Below, in pieces: positions 36,084 to 48,700 of a stretch of DNA of 64,000 nt (position 1 is the first letter of the stretch; the number at the start of each line of letters is the position of its first letter). Origin of the DNA: Tubulanus polymorphus. Its lineage: Eukaryota; Nemertea; Palaeonemertea; Tubulaniformes; Tubulanidae. The notes beneath the pieces were generated by a model. The model was not told where the DNA came from. It did no database searches and saw only the letters and a list, made by a program, of their open reading frames with translations. The translations under genes were made by a program, and so were the position numbers. The stretch covers positions 20,767,307 to 20,831,306 of the forward strand of contig NC_134031.1 of assembly GCF_964204645.1 (NCBI RefSeq), given 5' to 3'.

Positions 36084-39000
36084 CTGAAAAACAGAATCAT
36101 TAGAAATCCACATGAGATTAAGGTCAAATGCGACAAAAACGGTTGCGATACTAAAATAACGCAGAAAAAACCACCATCGAGTCCTTATCATTAGCCGGTC
36201 ATATTCAAATTCGAATCACCAAAGAATAAATTATCGGGCTTCCATTTCGCGTGTGAAGCCTATAAATGCCATGTTACTTTTCTTTCGCTTAAAGTAAGGA
36301 GTGATAACAACAACAACAACAACATGTATGATTTTCAACATCTAACGTAATAGAAATGTAAAAACAGGGCTTTCGAACGATACAAGGGAAACGGTTAAAC
36401 TAAGAGGTGTTGGTCTAATTATGCTTGGAAATCGTATCGTTAGTTATTCCAGAGATTCCTGTCACGCTTTATCGCAGCGTTGTAAATCTCGCACAGATTA
36501 AACTATGCGACTTATCTTGTAGCACCTTTTTAAGGTCGTCGGTATATAGCGCAGTAACAAGCAGTATCTGTCGTCAGACGATTGCCTCTCACGAGTGCAA
36601 TTATCTTACAGCCAAGTACGTACGCACATACACAACGCAACGACAGTCGAATGGGTTATTCGCGAAATGAATTATTACCACGATGTCATTATGAAACCGA
36701 TATGAAAGACGAAAATATGCAAATGAAGGACGACAAATCGAACGTTGGGCGTGTCCTATAGTTAAAGAATACCACACATGTTTGAAAAATACACGGAGAG
36801 CACCATTTGCAGCGTGGCGAAATAAAAACAACTTCACTCGCCTTTTTCTTAGTCGTGAAAACCGGTTTTTTAAAGACGAAGTTCGCCTCCTACAGAGCGG
36901 AGTCAGTCCAATCTATAAAAGCAATAGGACACTTGTATACACTTCGTGCTAAAAAATTTAAAATGTAAAAAATGTGTATCGTTTTACTTTTGAGCCGGTA
37001 TCAAAAGGATTCACGGGCTATTTAGGGCAAGTTTACGGCAGTTGTAAATGAAATGAATAGACGAACCCTGAAGAAATTTTAGGTTTTGTAATTTTTCAAT
37101 TGTTTGTCTACTTAGTTTGTCTGGCGAAGCTAAGGCTTATTCGAATAGATCGTTTGACTTTTTGAAACATGCTGAGTAGACTTAATGGAGAGTTTAAGGG
37201 AGTGAGGATTCGATTGTCGAAAAATAAAAATTTGATAAATGAAGATCCATTGTAAATACGGTATCACTGCTGTTCAGTAATCTTGCGATGCAATCTTTAC
37301 GTTGTCGCAGACGAGATGCACTTTACACATGCAGTTTGCCCATATTTCAAAACGCCAAGACGGAAATATATAAGGATTTATAATCCATCCACTGTTCACA
37401 GATTGGGTATCCTTTTCTAGAAGAAAAAAAAACAATAAACTTCGTATATTTTACAACAAAAAAAGCAAGCCCACTTCTGTCTAAAGTAAAACATCACGCT
37501 ATCACTGAACCAGTAGTGCCCAAAAGGCAAAAGAAAATCAAATGTAAAATGTAATTTATAGCCATGTTTAAATAATGTTTATGTAATTGATATTCTTCTC
37601 CAACCTACACATATTTATGGATTCACACATATATTGTAAACTATTTTCCACGCTCTAAGCAAATGTCTTTTTGTCGAGCAAAATAAACTTAACGCAACTG
37701 AAGTAATATATACCTGAGGTAAAAGTGCCGTGGGTTGAAATTTCTGTTTTGTCTATACAATTACGATGTATCAATATTTTACAAAATTAACAAATGACTC
37801 ATTTTATTTCTATATGACGTTATTCCGCGTCCGATTTGTATACAATTTGCAGATTTAATGAAAATATTCATTCCATTATGCTACTCAATAAACAATTTAA
37901 TTCTCAAATCATCAAAAATTTACACGTCTTTCCCTTTACAACTAACGGCTCAATTTAATGCAGTTCTGCACCGCTAATATGTTACGGCACGGATGATATG
38001 GTTCGTGAAATATCCCATTGTGAAAAACCCAGTCCTCTCGGGTTACTGACTACACCAGAACTATAGCCTGAATACCAGTCGTTGTTACGGGTTCCCCTAC
38101 GGCTAGGTGCTAGACTGACCAAAACTAACGCTGTGAAAACTAAAAAAAAGGTTTTCCAACTCTCAAGCTAAATACAAACCAGGCATCAAATATCTTAAAA
38201 TCGGAGCACACTAAGTGTCATGCAGGCTTAACTTGCATATTATGAATTCTGTGTCGAATATATCCTCATTTCAAATTAAAACAAATATCAGATGTTGTAC
38301 CTTTTTGCAACTATGTTATCGCAAGAAGAGTAGGTGATAATCCGTCTCTTGGGGAACGGGCAAATATGCAACTAAAGAAGTCATTATAGACGGTTAACAG
38401 ACATCATACTTGGCGAGTTGTTTTGGATACAGGGCCATCATTCAACTCTGATGCCAGGGCAAATTATTTTTCTTGTTAGCTATGCAAGATAGTCCTCAAA
38501 ATCAAGGTGCCGAATTATGAAAATCAACACACACGTTTTAGGATAATTTCTTTTTTTAAGCAATTGCAAATATGTATGTATCATCCATAATAGAAATCAA
38601 TGAATATTAAAGATCGACTTGACTCCATAGGAAAGTCCCAAGGCAGACGTGGAGATTTTGTAAAAAACCCGGGGTTGGTTTTATCTGAACTCAAATCAAC
38701 TTTGATTTTGAGTCCTATGGTTTTATAGACTGACCACAATTAACGTCGCAATTGAAAATGCGATCGCAGGGGCAGACTGTCTGACAGGAGTCAAATGAAA
38801 AGAAGGGAAATGAAATGGCTAATGGCTACGTAAAGGGCAACATATGACAACATGACACTTGTACCTGGTGGCCGTGCCCGACGTCCGTTTCACGCATCCG
38901 AAATTATCGTCCACGTTTTACGCTAGACTTTGTGGAGACGCTCGAAAGTCAAATGCAATTCAATTCAATTATTCTCTGTATCCATGCAAGAAAATCGAAA

Positions 39001-39220
39001 AGGACCTCACGAATAACTTCCTAGATATTTTACCGCACCAGATACATAATAAATGACTAATAGTTTAATTAGTTGTGTAAGTATTTCTGATTTTGTTGAT
39101 CGCTATTCTACTACTAAGTCAGCCAGTCTCGGCGGTCGGATATTCTTGACTTGGTTTCCCAGATTCCAGACTAACCCTTTTGAATTGTTCATTTAACCTC
39201 ACAATGGGACCACATCCTTT
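36084..39220. other. Gene-poor stretch, fourth part
   Basis: AT-rich sequence with a (CAA)n run near 36308-36325. An ORF at 38859-39056 has no recognisable motif. A GGTTTTATAGACTG word near 38727 links to the element at 8131-8244. No gene is supported. Confidence 0.4.
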
Positions 39221-39224
39221 GAAG

Positions 39225-39300
39225 TGTTGCACGCTGTATGGAGCCAGCAGGACTCAAACCCGCTCGTCATTGACAGTCAGTGGAATGCAACATGCCTAAG
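39225..39300 (-). mobile_element. tRNA-derived SINE remnant
   Basis: On -, AGCGGGTTTGAGTCCTGCT forms a tRNA-like T-arm with a B-box-like loop, but no matching acceptor stem or anticodon arm is present upstream, so it is not an intact tRNA gene. A SINE remnant is the best reading. Confidence 0.4.
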
Positions 39301-39793
39301 AGTTGCTAAGACTGATTGTGTGGTGGTTTTTTCATGATGGGAACTTGATATTTTCACTGAGAACCTTAGCACCAGTGGTATAAGTTAACGCTGAATCACC
39401 AACCTGTGGTTCACACGAGCTCTTAGTTACGCGTGGAGCGCTGCGAACCGGACATTTTCAGGACTGAGTGAAATGATATTTCACTGACACAGCGTTATTC
39501 CTTTTAACGGTGCTATATCAGGTATGTACGAGTGATTGAGCTAAGCCTCCTGATGTCCTTTCAAACCGAGTAGACATTAATGTAGATGCCTGTTTTTACT
39601 GCATAATCTTAAGATAGTTGGTTGCGTCATCTCTTCTACTGAATCCTTTTTCTAGTCATCTGATGTTGCAATGAAGCTAATTATATTGCGATGAAATGAA
39701 ATATTGGCTCTTTGATTTCCAGGAATCTCCAGGTACCGTAATCGTAAAAAGATCAGATCAAAGATATAGAGCTGAACTGCGCGCACACCGGCG

Positions 39794-42700
39794 ATGTCTC
39801 AAAGCAAATTAGATGACGTTGTTAGTTGGAGTCTGGATGAATGCAACAACCAGTTTGCAAAAACATTTAAAGCACTGCGCGTATCCTTTTAATCCCTTTG
39901 CTAATTATCGCGTTTAATTTTTTAATTATTTTTGTTAGCCTAACTCGCAAATGCAAAAGGCCTTTGGAATTTCCAAATTTTTTGATGGATTAGAAATATT
40001 TATTGGAAATAGGCATCTTTTTAGTATTACTGCGGCAATTGAGGATTCTACATGTGGCAAGGAAGCAATAATACATGGTTCACTTGTTCACTTGTTAATT
40101 GGTCTTTTGCATTTCAATATCTTCATCTCACATGACAATTTAACTCATCTAACAATTTAACACCAGTTTTGATATTCAATATCATAACTGAACTGTGCAA
40201 CTGGACCCAAGGAGTGCGAAAGTGGTCTTATTAACCTTGAGACTGGTCTTACGTTGTTAGAGTAAGCAGCCTAAAAAATCCATCTCAAGGTTGATTGAAA
40301 ATGAACTGAAATTTTGACGAAGTATGGGTGAGTGCTCAACACGTGCCATCTGTTGGTGCTGCAATTCCCTTTTAGTTTTTCTCCTCATTGCTTGCAGAGA
40401 AATTGTATAGACCTACTTCGGAAAATTAAAAATCAAAATTGATACACAAAATATGCGTCCAGTTTATCAAAAATATCTAAACCTCACTGGGATTTTTATG
40501 TATTACGCGTATCATTTATTTTGTTCACTTCTTTAACATACAACAAGATGAAGCTCAAGGAAGCGGATAATTTGAAAGAAACAGCAGGTCTGTTATGTTT
40601 TATCCAGAAGTTGACTTGAGTTCGTTCAATAGTAAGGACTATGAAAGACTGTTTTACAACTTCATCGGTGTCTCATTTTTCAGGTGTGCTGAAAATTCTG
40701 TGTTCAGAAAATTTTGTACAGTCAATCGAACATGCCGATCTTCAAGTGCAACTATTTCCGGATATAAGTGAAAAGGTAAAAAAACAAATCTTGTTCAATT
40801 TATTTGGCGGCTATGGAAGCTCTTTGTTCGTTTTACAAACTGGGATGATTTTTTGGGATACCTGTATCGCAAACCTGGTATTGAAACACAAATAAGGAAA
40901 TTTAAGGTATTTCATCCTGGATTCAATGATGAAACAGATTCACTCATGCACTGAAGTTTGTCGTAGCGCGGTTCCGCTGTATGAGGCAGGCTTTATCTAA
41001 CTGTATTTTAAAGGCTTACCCGATGCATGAATTGTTTTTGCAGGTTCGGGAACATGGACTTTCGACTTTTGCGGAAATGAAGGATTTCGTAGCTCAAGGT
41101 GAAAGCATTGAGCGGATTATCGAAAAATTTGAGGTATTTCCGACGACCGATGTAGAAATCTTTAAACTCTCTCTGAATCTTGAAGTTGAATTTTCATTCA
41201 TTTAAGTTGTGGTTAAGTTTAGTTTAGTGCGATACCATAAATTTGTAGGACTTTGATTAGAATCATCCTTTATAGTTATGGATTGAAATCAGTTCATTAA
41301 TTCTTGAACTCTAGAAATCGATGAAAATCATAACTATTAAGACTGATTTATAGGCTTATCTTATACGAAGAATATACGATATATAGAGATCATCAATCTA
41401 CTAACTTTGTTTTCTTTTTGATGATTAATAAATATTATTATTATTATAATTAACCCAAAAGAAAATGAGTAATACTGTAAACCATGTGTAAGTCGGATGT
41501 TTCTGGACCGGAAGTTTTTCCACGACTTACTTTGAGAAAGTCGGATTTTCAAGCTTGATTTCAGTACGCTCTGTTGATTCAGATCATAAGAATCAAACAA
41601 CTGAGACGAGTTTCCAACTTAGTTTGGACGGAAACGAATTACGCTTGGTTTACCGTGTTCAAAATAGGAAAATATCGATAATAAAATGTCGATCATCTAT
41701 TTCACAGTATTTGAAGGAATGCATACATTGTATGAAAGTATGTATTGACAGCATTAACAAGAAAGAATCAGTCGATATAAAACATATCATTCAGATTGCA
41801 AACGCAGTTATGGAACTTTTGCAAGTGTCCTATTCACATTATACGGTAAGAAATGTACAGCGTTGAATCTTTCAAAAGAACGATTGAATTTTCCTTTTAG
41901 AAATAAATGATGATTTAGCCACGTTCACATGCCAGTCAGTCCCTTCCGATAAGCTGGTGTTATCACTGGTCCAGCCAGAGGAAACACTGTGGTTCGATTT
42001 TAAAGCAAAGTTTTTCTATTCACACTGGTCCAGACTTAGATTTAGAACGAACATGGATCAGTCTTTTTGGTCTGTCTGAATTGGTCCATTCAAAAATGAA
42101 ATTTGGTCCATTCTAAATCGGAACAAACGAGAATTCTAAATAATGTAGTGTATAAAGGCAGCTTCAGGCTTGAAATTCGGGATCAGTTATTTGTTTGACA
42201 TTCACTCGCGTAATGCTGAAAACCTGCACCGTGGATGCTGGGAGAATTGACATCATCACCTTTTAGCATTATAAATTCCAGTAGTAATCGGCAGCACATC
42301 ACAACCAGCGATTCTTCAGCATGTACTCAAAAGTAAACAATCTCTGATATAAGACAACAAACATTTTCAAAACTAATTTATTTCTTAAGTGAAAATTCTT
42401 TTCGAACTAGTTGTTGCAAGCGCAATAACAGTGGATCACGCGGTCTCTGGTGAACTCAAGGACCAGATGATCTCACTGGATAGTGGAACATACAGTTCCC
42501 TGAAGGTTTGGTAAAGTAGATAGATGAATCTCTGAGATCGTTACGATACAGTTTTTACTATATTAAGTTGATATAGCTGTCTAGTTGAGTTAGCAGTCGA
42601 TTTGGGAACAAATGCACAATATTCAAATGTAACCTAGTTAAGGTATTGTTTCACAATGATGGAATGTTTACAGTTAACGAGTCAACATTTTACGTATTTA

Positions 42701-45700
42701 CAAAGCCTAAAGCGCACGACGCACCATTAGCACTGAACAGAAACAGTTAACTCTGGAGTGTATGCATTGTTTCAATTACGATTACTGGGAATTCTCAGCA
42801 CTTGTGGCGCTGTAGGTTTGTATTGGCATTAGCGGGCAAACCAATTTATCCTAAGGCATAAACACAAATTCAGTTTCTTGTTTCGAGGATTTGTTTTGTG
42901 TACGCTAGGCTTTAGACGCGATTACAAGGACTGTTGACAAATCACGCAGCTACTTCCGACCGGGTTATTCTTTATTTCTTCTTTTTGTAACGAGTCAGGA
43001 AAAAGTAGTTCGGTCGTTCGTCGTTGGCCGGATGTTTAACAAAGTAGCCTTTCGCGTCAAATTTCAAAAACATGTTATCAGAACATGACTTCAACGCGAA
43101 TCGTGAACTGTCCTCTCCGTGAAAACTGAGCTCAAACTGCGCGCTGGTATCGTGCAGATCCGATTTTTGATACGGCTGAAAAATATTTAAAAATTTCTGA
43201 AATGGACTCAAGAGAAAACCTCCTATCATTAAGCGCTACTGTCATACTCACCCTAGCCTTTAAAATACCGTCGTCCATACAGAGGATGTAGTTATTGTAT
43301 TGGACGTTTGTCGCCATGGTGCGAAATTGGTAAATAGCACCGTTATCGAAAAACTGAAACGCGTGAAACACAGCTGAAAATAATCGAAATTCAACATCTT
43401 ATTTATGAAGACATTTCAAGCAAATTACAACCATTCAATCTTTGAAATTCATTTTTTCAAGCACTAACTATAGCGCGGACCCCGCTCAAGTCAGATCGTG
43501 TTGGACAATGAAAATTCATCTGCCTCAATTGATATCCGAACTGAATATATCCCGTATTCTCGAGTACAATTCAACTTGAGCAGAGTCTCGAGAGTATGTA
43601 CTGATGTCAAGTATCTCTTCACCTGTTCAGTTTGAACATCAAATATCTTGTCAAAACGACATCAAAGTACAGATATATAGTTGTGGGTGATCGACGGTCA
43701 AATTCACAGAATTATCTGTTTAAAGTAAATAATTGGTAAATTTGGTAGTTTCTGTACTTACTATTCAGATCGTTACAACTTCCTTTAGCGTCGACTATTC
43801 CAGCATCATTAACTCGTAGATATCGATGAGACACACGTATGTTACTGGTGCACAGTTGTAAATATCGCGAGTCGCCGATTTCGTCGTCGTGTTCGTTTCC
43901 TGTGAGAAATATCAACCAGTCTTCGACCGTGTGATCAGACGTATCGACGACCTAGCAATAGAGTCATAGAAACATCAACCAGTCTTCGACCGTATGATCA
44001 GACGTATCGACGACCTAGCAATAGAGTCATAGAAATATCAACCAGTCTTCGACCGTATGATCAGACGTATCGACGACCTAGCAATAGAGTCATAGAAACA
44101 TCAACCAGTCTTCGACCGTATGATCAGACGTATCGACGACCTAGCAATAGAATCATAGACATATCAACCAGTCTTCGACCGTATGATCAGACGTATCGAC
44201 GACCTAGCAATAGAATCATAGAAATATCAACCAGTCTTCGACCGTATGATCAGACGTATCGACGACCTAGCAATAGAGTCATATAAAACGTGATCGCGTG
44301 GAGACAATATATTCACTCGTGTTGACACTGAGTAAAATCAATTTGAGATTTTGAATTTTTTCGTCGTTCTCGTCTCCAATATCAAGTTCAATCATCTCGT
44401 ATGTTGAGTTATAGTAAGCTGATTTAGGCCCGGTATTAGTGTATTAAACGAGCTGATACGTGTACTGAAAGTTACTAAAAAGGAGGCCTGAAAAACTATT
44501 TGGAGCGACCGTATTCGACGGTTCACCAAACTTGCTAGGACCAGATCCGAGTCAGATTTGGCCCGTTATGCGAGTTTGGTCTTGAATGTAAAGAATGAAT
44601 TTAAAGAATGTTTTTTATTCATATTAGACTAACAACAACAACATACCTGTTTCAATTCATAACAGGTGTGCTGTTTGTTCAATATGAACAGAAATGCAAG
44701 GCCTGACAATATCGTCTTACGCGGTAAACAACCTCAATTACCTCGCAATAGACGCCTCGATTTTTTTTGTATAGATTTTGCCCCATCTTCCACTGGAACA
44801 TAGATTGATTTACATTTGTGAAAGCACCTTTGCTTCTGAGACTTGAAAGCAAGCCGATAATATCTCTTTGAAAAAAATAATCTGGAATTGATTGCTGTGT
44901 TGCTTGATTGCTTTATCGACATTTAGTCATAGAATTGGGTTAACGACTTCGTGGGATTAAATCTGTCGTGGAGACTAAGTGTCTAGGCTGCCCAGTCAAT
45001 GCAGGCATTACTATCACTGCGCTGCTTGCAACCAAAACCCGCCACACATTTATTTTGGGGTTCCAAATCTGCAAATTGATCTGTATTAAGTATATAATGT
45101 TATACACATACAGCGATTTTCTGGTAGTTTTATTGATCATTGATTTGATTTGATTCATTTGATGATTATCATGGTACAAATAATTGTTACATAGTTTATA
45201 CATATAATGCATGACAATCATCAGGACCTCGGAAATCATTATGTGATTGTCAAGCCGAGGCCCTGGAGCAGATCACAAATGCAATTATGAAACGAAGGAC
45301 GATTGAGAATGATGGAATGATAATATTTGGATGATAATAAGAAGGATGCAAAATTCTACGTTAAATGATGAATGAAAAACCGATAAAACTCTTACCTCGA
45401 ACTCTATGCCTGATATATTCATGTTATCTCTGTATATCTAGTTGTACGGTAGCTCGTATGATGCAGCTTTAGTCGACGCACGTTTCAATGAGTCCTGTTC
45501 AGTGTACGCTGTTTATATAATCTACCAATGCTTCGTGTTGTGTTGTGTCGTCCTACAGTTAAAATCAACTATCGATATTCATTCATCGATGGGAAAAGGT
45601 TGTTATGAAATACGTCCCTGGTTAGAGTTGATCGATATAATATATAGTAATAATCGGGACACAATGACACTTCAACTATACATGTTACTTCTGCATATAA

Positions 45701-48700
45701 ATACACTGAAAAAAATCATATCGACAATGAATGCTATCGGTGACCCTCATATATTGGTTTTGATGTGTTCAGCGGGAATCAAATTCTACAAAATGTATTG
45801 TTCGCCAATTATCACGTGCGTAATTAGTTTAAAACCTGGACTAGGTTTCAATGATATGGAAGAAAAATAGTCCCTGGGAACATTTTGAAATTTGTCAGTT
45901 ATAACCATGGTTTCTCATTGTTACTATGGTGGTTGTCAACCAGATTGAGGATTTATCCCTCGGGATAACATTGATACTCAGGCTATGAAATCAGGCCTAG
46001 GATGGTAAGTTTAAAACCTGCTATAAAAACAAAATTTGAAAGACAGTGATTCTATTGGTATAATCATCAAGATTGGATTAAATTGATTCATTAACTCATT
46101 AGCTTAATGCCTTGTTGCCTGATTCTGCATTGCCAGGATTTTCTAGGACCCATTATGAAATCATTATTCCCATCATTGAATTATTATTTCACAACTCGTA
46201 CATGAATTTCAAGTCATTATTCTGTTGTCAGTAGAATCCATTACCCCTATACGAGAAATACTTTTGACATTTTATTGCCATTTCATTTTCTATTTTCTAG
46301 GAAAGCTTGGAGATATACAAGGATATGGTCAGAGGGCTGAAAATAGGTAGTCTATTCAACCGAAATCTTACGTTACAATTAGTAAGTATTAATGACACAG
46401 AGATATTTCGGTCCGGGTCACACTAGCCCGTACCTGACCTGAGTCATCTATCCCAATATGATTCCCTGCGTCAAGGAGTGGGTTTAATTCCAGATGCCAT
46501 TTTATAGACTAGTTGCTCATAACATTAACCAGTCGACAACTGGTAAAATCTATTGTATTTGTAACTTTATAGTTAACTTTCAAGAGTAACTGGTCCTGTT
46601 TTACTGGCGATCATTTTGGACAACCCAAATACCCAGCTGATGAATGATCCACCCACTAGCTACACCAGTACCGGTAGGATCTAATGTCTCAAACTTTTCC
46701 TTTTTTCCAGGCTTTTTCAAAACTTCTCGATAAAATTCAGATTCCTGCTGAAGCTACTGATGATGAAGTTCAACTATTAACCACTAGTTAGTAAAACCTG
46801 ATGCACTGCATCTTATTAAGTCATCAAGCCAAAATGAGCTTGAACTGGTTTTCAAATTGCTAGGTTAATTATAGAACTGAAATTGGCTTAGATTGGATTT
46901 AAATCGACGCAGGAACTGTAAAATTGCCCCTTCAAAACAGCATAAAGTACATGTGCTAGTATTTCTGTATTTTCAGTATGCAATAGATTCTGTGAAATAA
47001 GCATGATACTAAAAAGGGTTGATGGAAGAATGGCCGTTGGTCCATGGCGTATAGTATCAAGGTAATAAATAGATAAACATATCATATAAAATTGAAGTAA
47101 TGATTGTATGATCACGGGTGTAACTCTAAACACTGGGGGTTTTTTATCAGACTGATTGAGCGACATCTCGAACATATGAAGAACAGTTTAGATGGAGATA
47201 GACTTGTCTCTGGATTATGTATGTGTTTACTAACAGCTTGTAAAAGGCTTGATCGCAGAAAAGATGGTTGTTCTAAGGTATTTATTTACCATTGATGTTA
47301 GGAGGTCCTCCTGCCTTCTATGATAATGATTGTCGACAAGATAAAATCATCAAAATTCTATTTCTCGCCTCAAAGAAATATGCTAATCCATCTTTAGTGA
47401 TATCTTGATGTCACTATCAATCTTTAGCCTGGAACCACCCCTTCAGACATTGACTATTGTAGTGTCAAGTTTTGACGATCACTTTTTTGAAAGTGTTGTG
47501 ATGAAATGACTCATTTCGGGAGTCCATTGTTCTTCTGAAAAGTGTCTGATGTGAGATTTCAAACACAAGTCGTGAAGACTGGACGATCATAAATATGAAG
47601 AATGGTGGTAATGTATTAAAGGTCTGAGGGGTGGTTCCAAACAGTAGATCTTCATCATACCAGCCTACACTCATCTAAACCAGTAGTCAAAGTGAAACGT
47701 CAAAATGTTGTGACACATTACATAATTCACTTAATAGCCACAAACCAGACGATCCAGGTGCATTTTGGCCCGGGCCACCGTTCACACGAGTGCCAAATTT
47801 GGTCTGACTAAAAATGTAAGAAAAAACGTCGGACCAGGCCTGAGCCAAATTTTAGCACCGGTTAAATTATTGCCTGTGAATTACAACTGGTTCCTGAATT
47901 GACTCACTTCACTTTGTTTAAGTATTGTTTAGTATCGAGTGAGTGGTTCACGTATGAATGCGCTCTCTTATTAGACACGGGCCAAATTTGACATGGGCCT
48001 AATCTGGCCAAATTATCTCTGTGTGCTGGCTTATACATATGAAAGAAGGATACCAGATGTCAGACTATCTGACACATTAAGCTTCAAAATTTTTGTTTGC
48101 TCGTACCTGAGTTTAGCAGTACTGTTCTCATTTTGCAATTTGAAATTATAGTTAACCGTTGTGGATGAGGAAAAGTTGAAGATGTTAGTGGAAGTAATCA
48201 GTGTTCAGGTGGAAATTCTTGTCACGTTCATCAGAGATTTGACAATCGAATCATCCATTGATCTAATCTACGAGGTTTCCGTGCGAGTAAACGGGTAAAT
48301 TATTCATTTCAAGTTTTAGATTTTTTCTCTACTCTAAATTGAAAATGAACCTATCATTCAGGTATCAATTAGCTGCCAAGACCCACCTCCTTCAAATCAA
48401 TACTCTGTAATGATGAATGATGATTATTTGAAGGAACCTCTCATTTCAATGACTTCAACAATGTGAATTGTCTGTAATCAGTTTTGAGCATCCAGGCCCC
48501 AAAGTTTCAACTAGACAGCATTTTAGAATAATGAATGCCCCAATTCTGTATCAATGTCAGATAATTGATAAAGCAAAAAACTATATATGGTAAACTCTTC
48601 ACGTAGGCTACATCCACAGAGTTTAACACCAGACCTGCCCACTCAGTACATACAACTTTTAGAGACGCATTTGTTTGGAGTGATGGATCCAATGTTATCA

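Noticed and set aside
39225-39300. Possible tRNA gene on -
   Set aside because: Only a T-arm-like part is present; no matching acceptor stem or anticodon arm could be found.
45442-45870. 142-codon ORF on +, tested as an extra FIRRM exon
   Set aside because: The FIRRM exons at 41565-41845 and 46301-46381 join in phase and correspond to adjacent parts of the protein, leaving no room for it. No family was recognised, and it overlaps the likely promoter side of the nested - strand gene.
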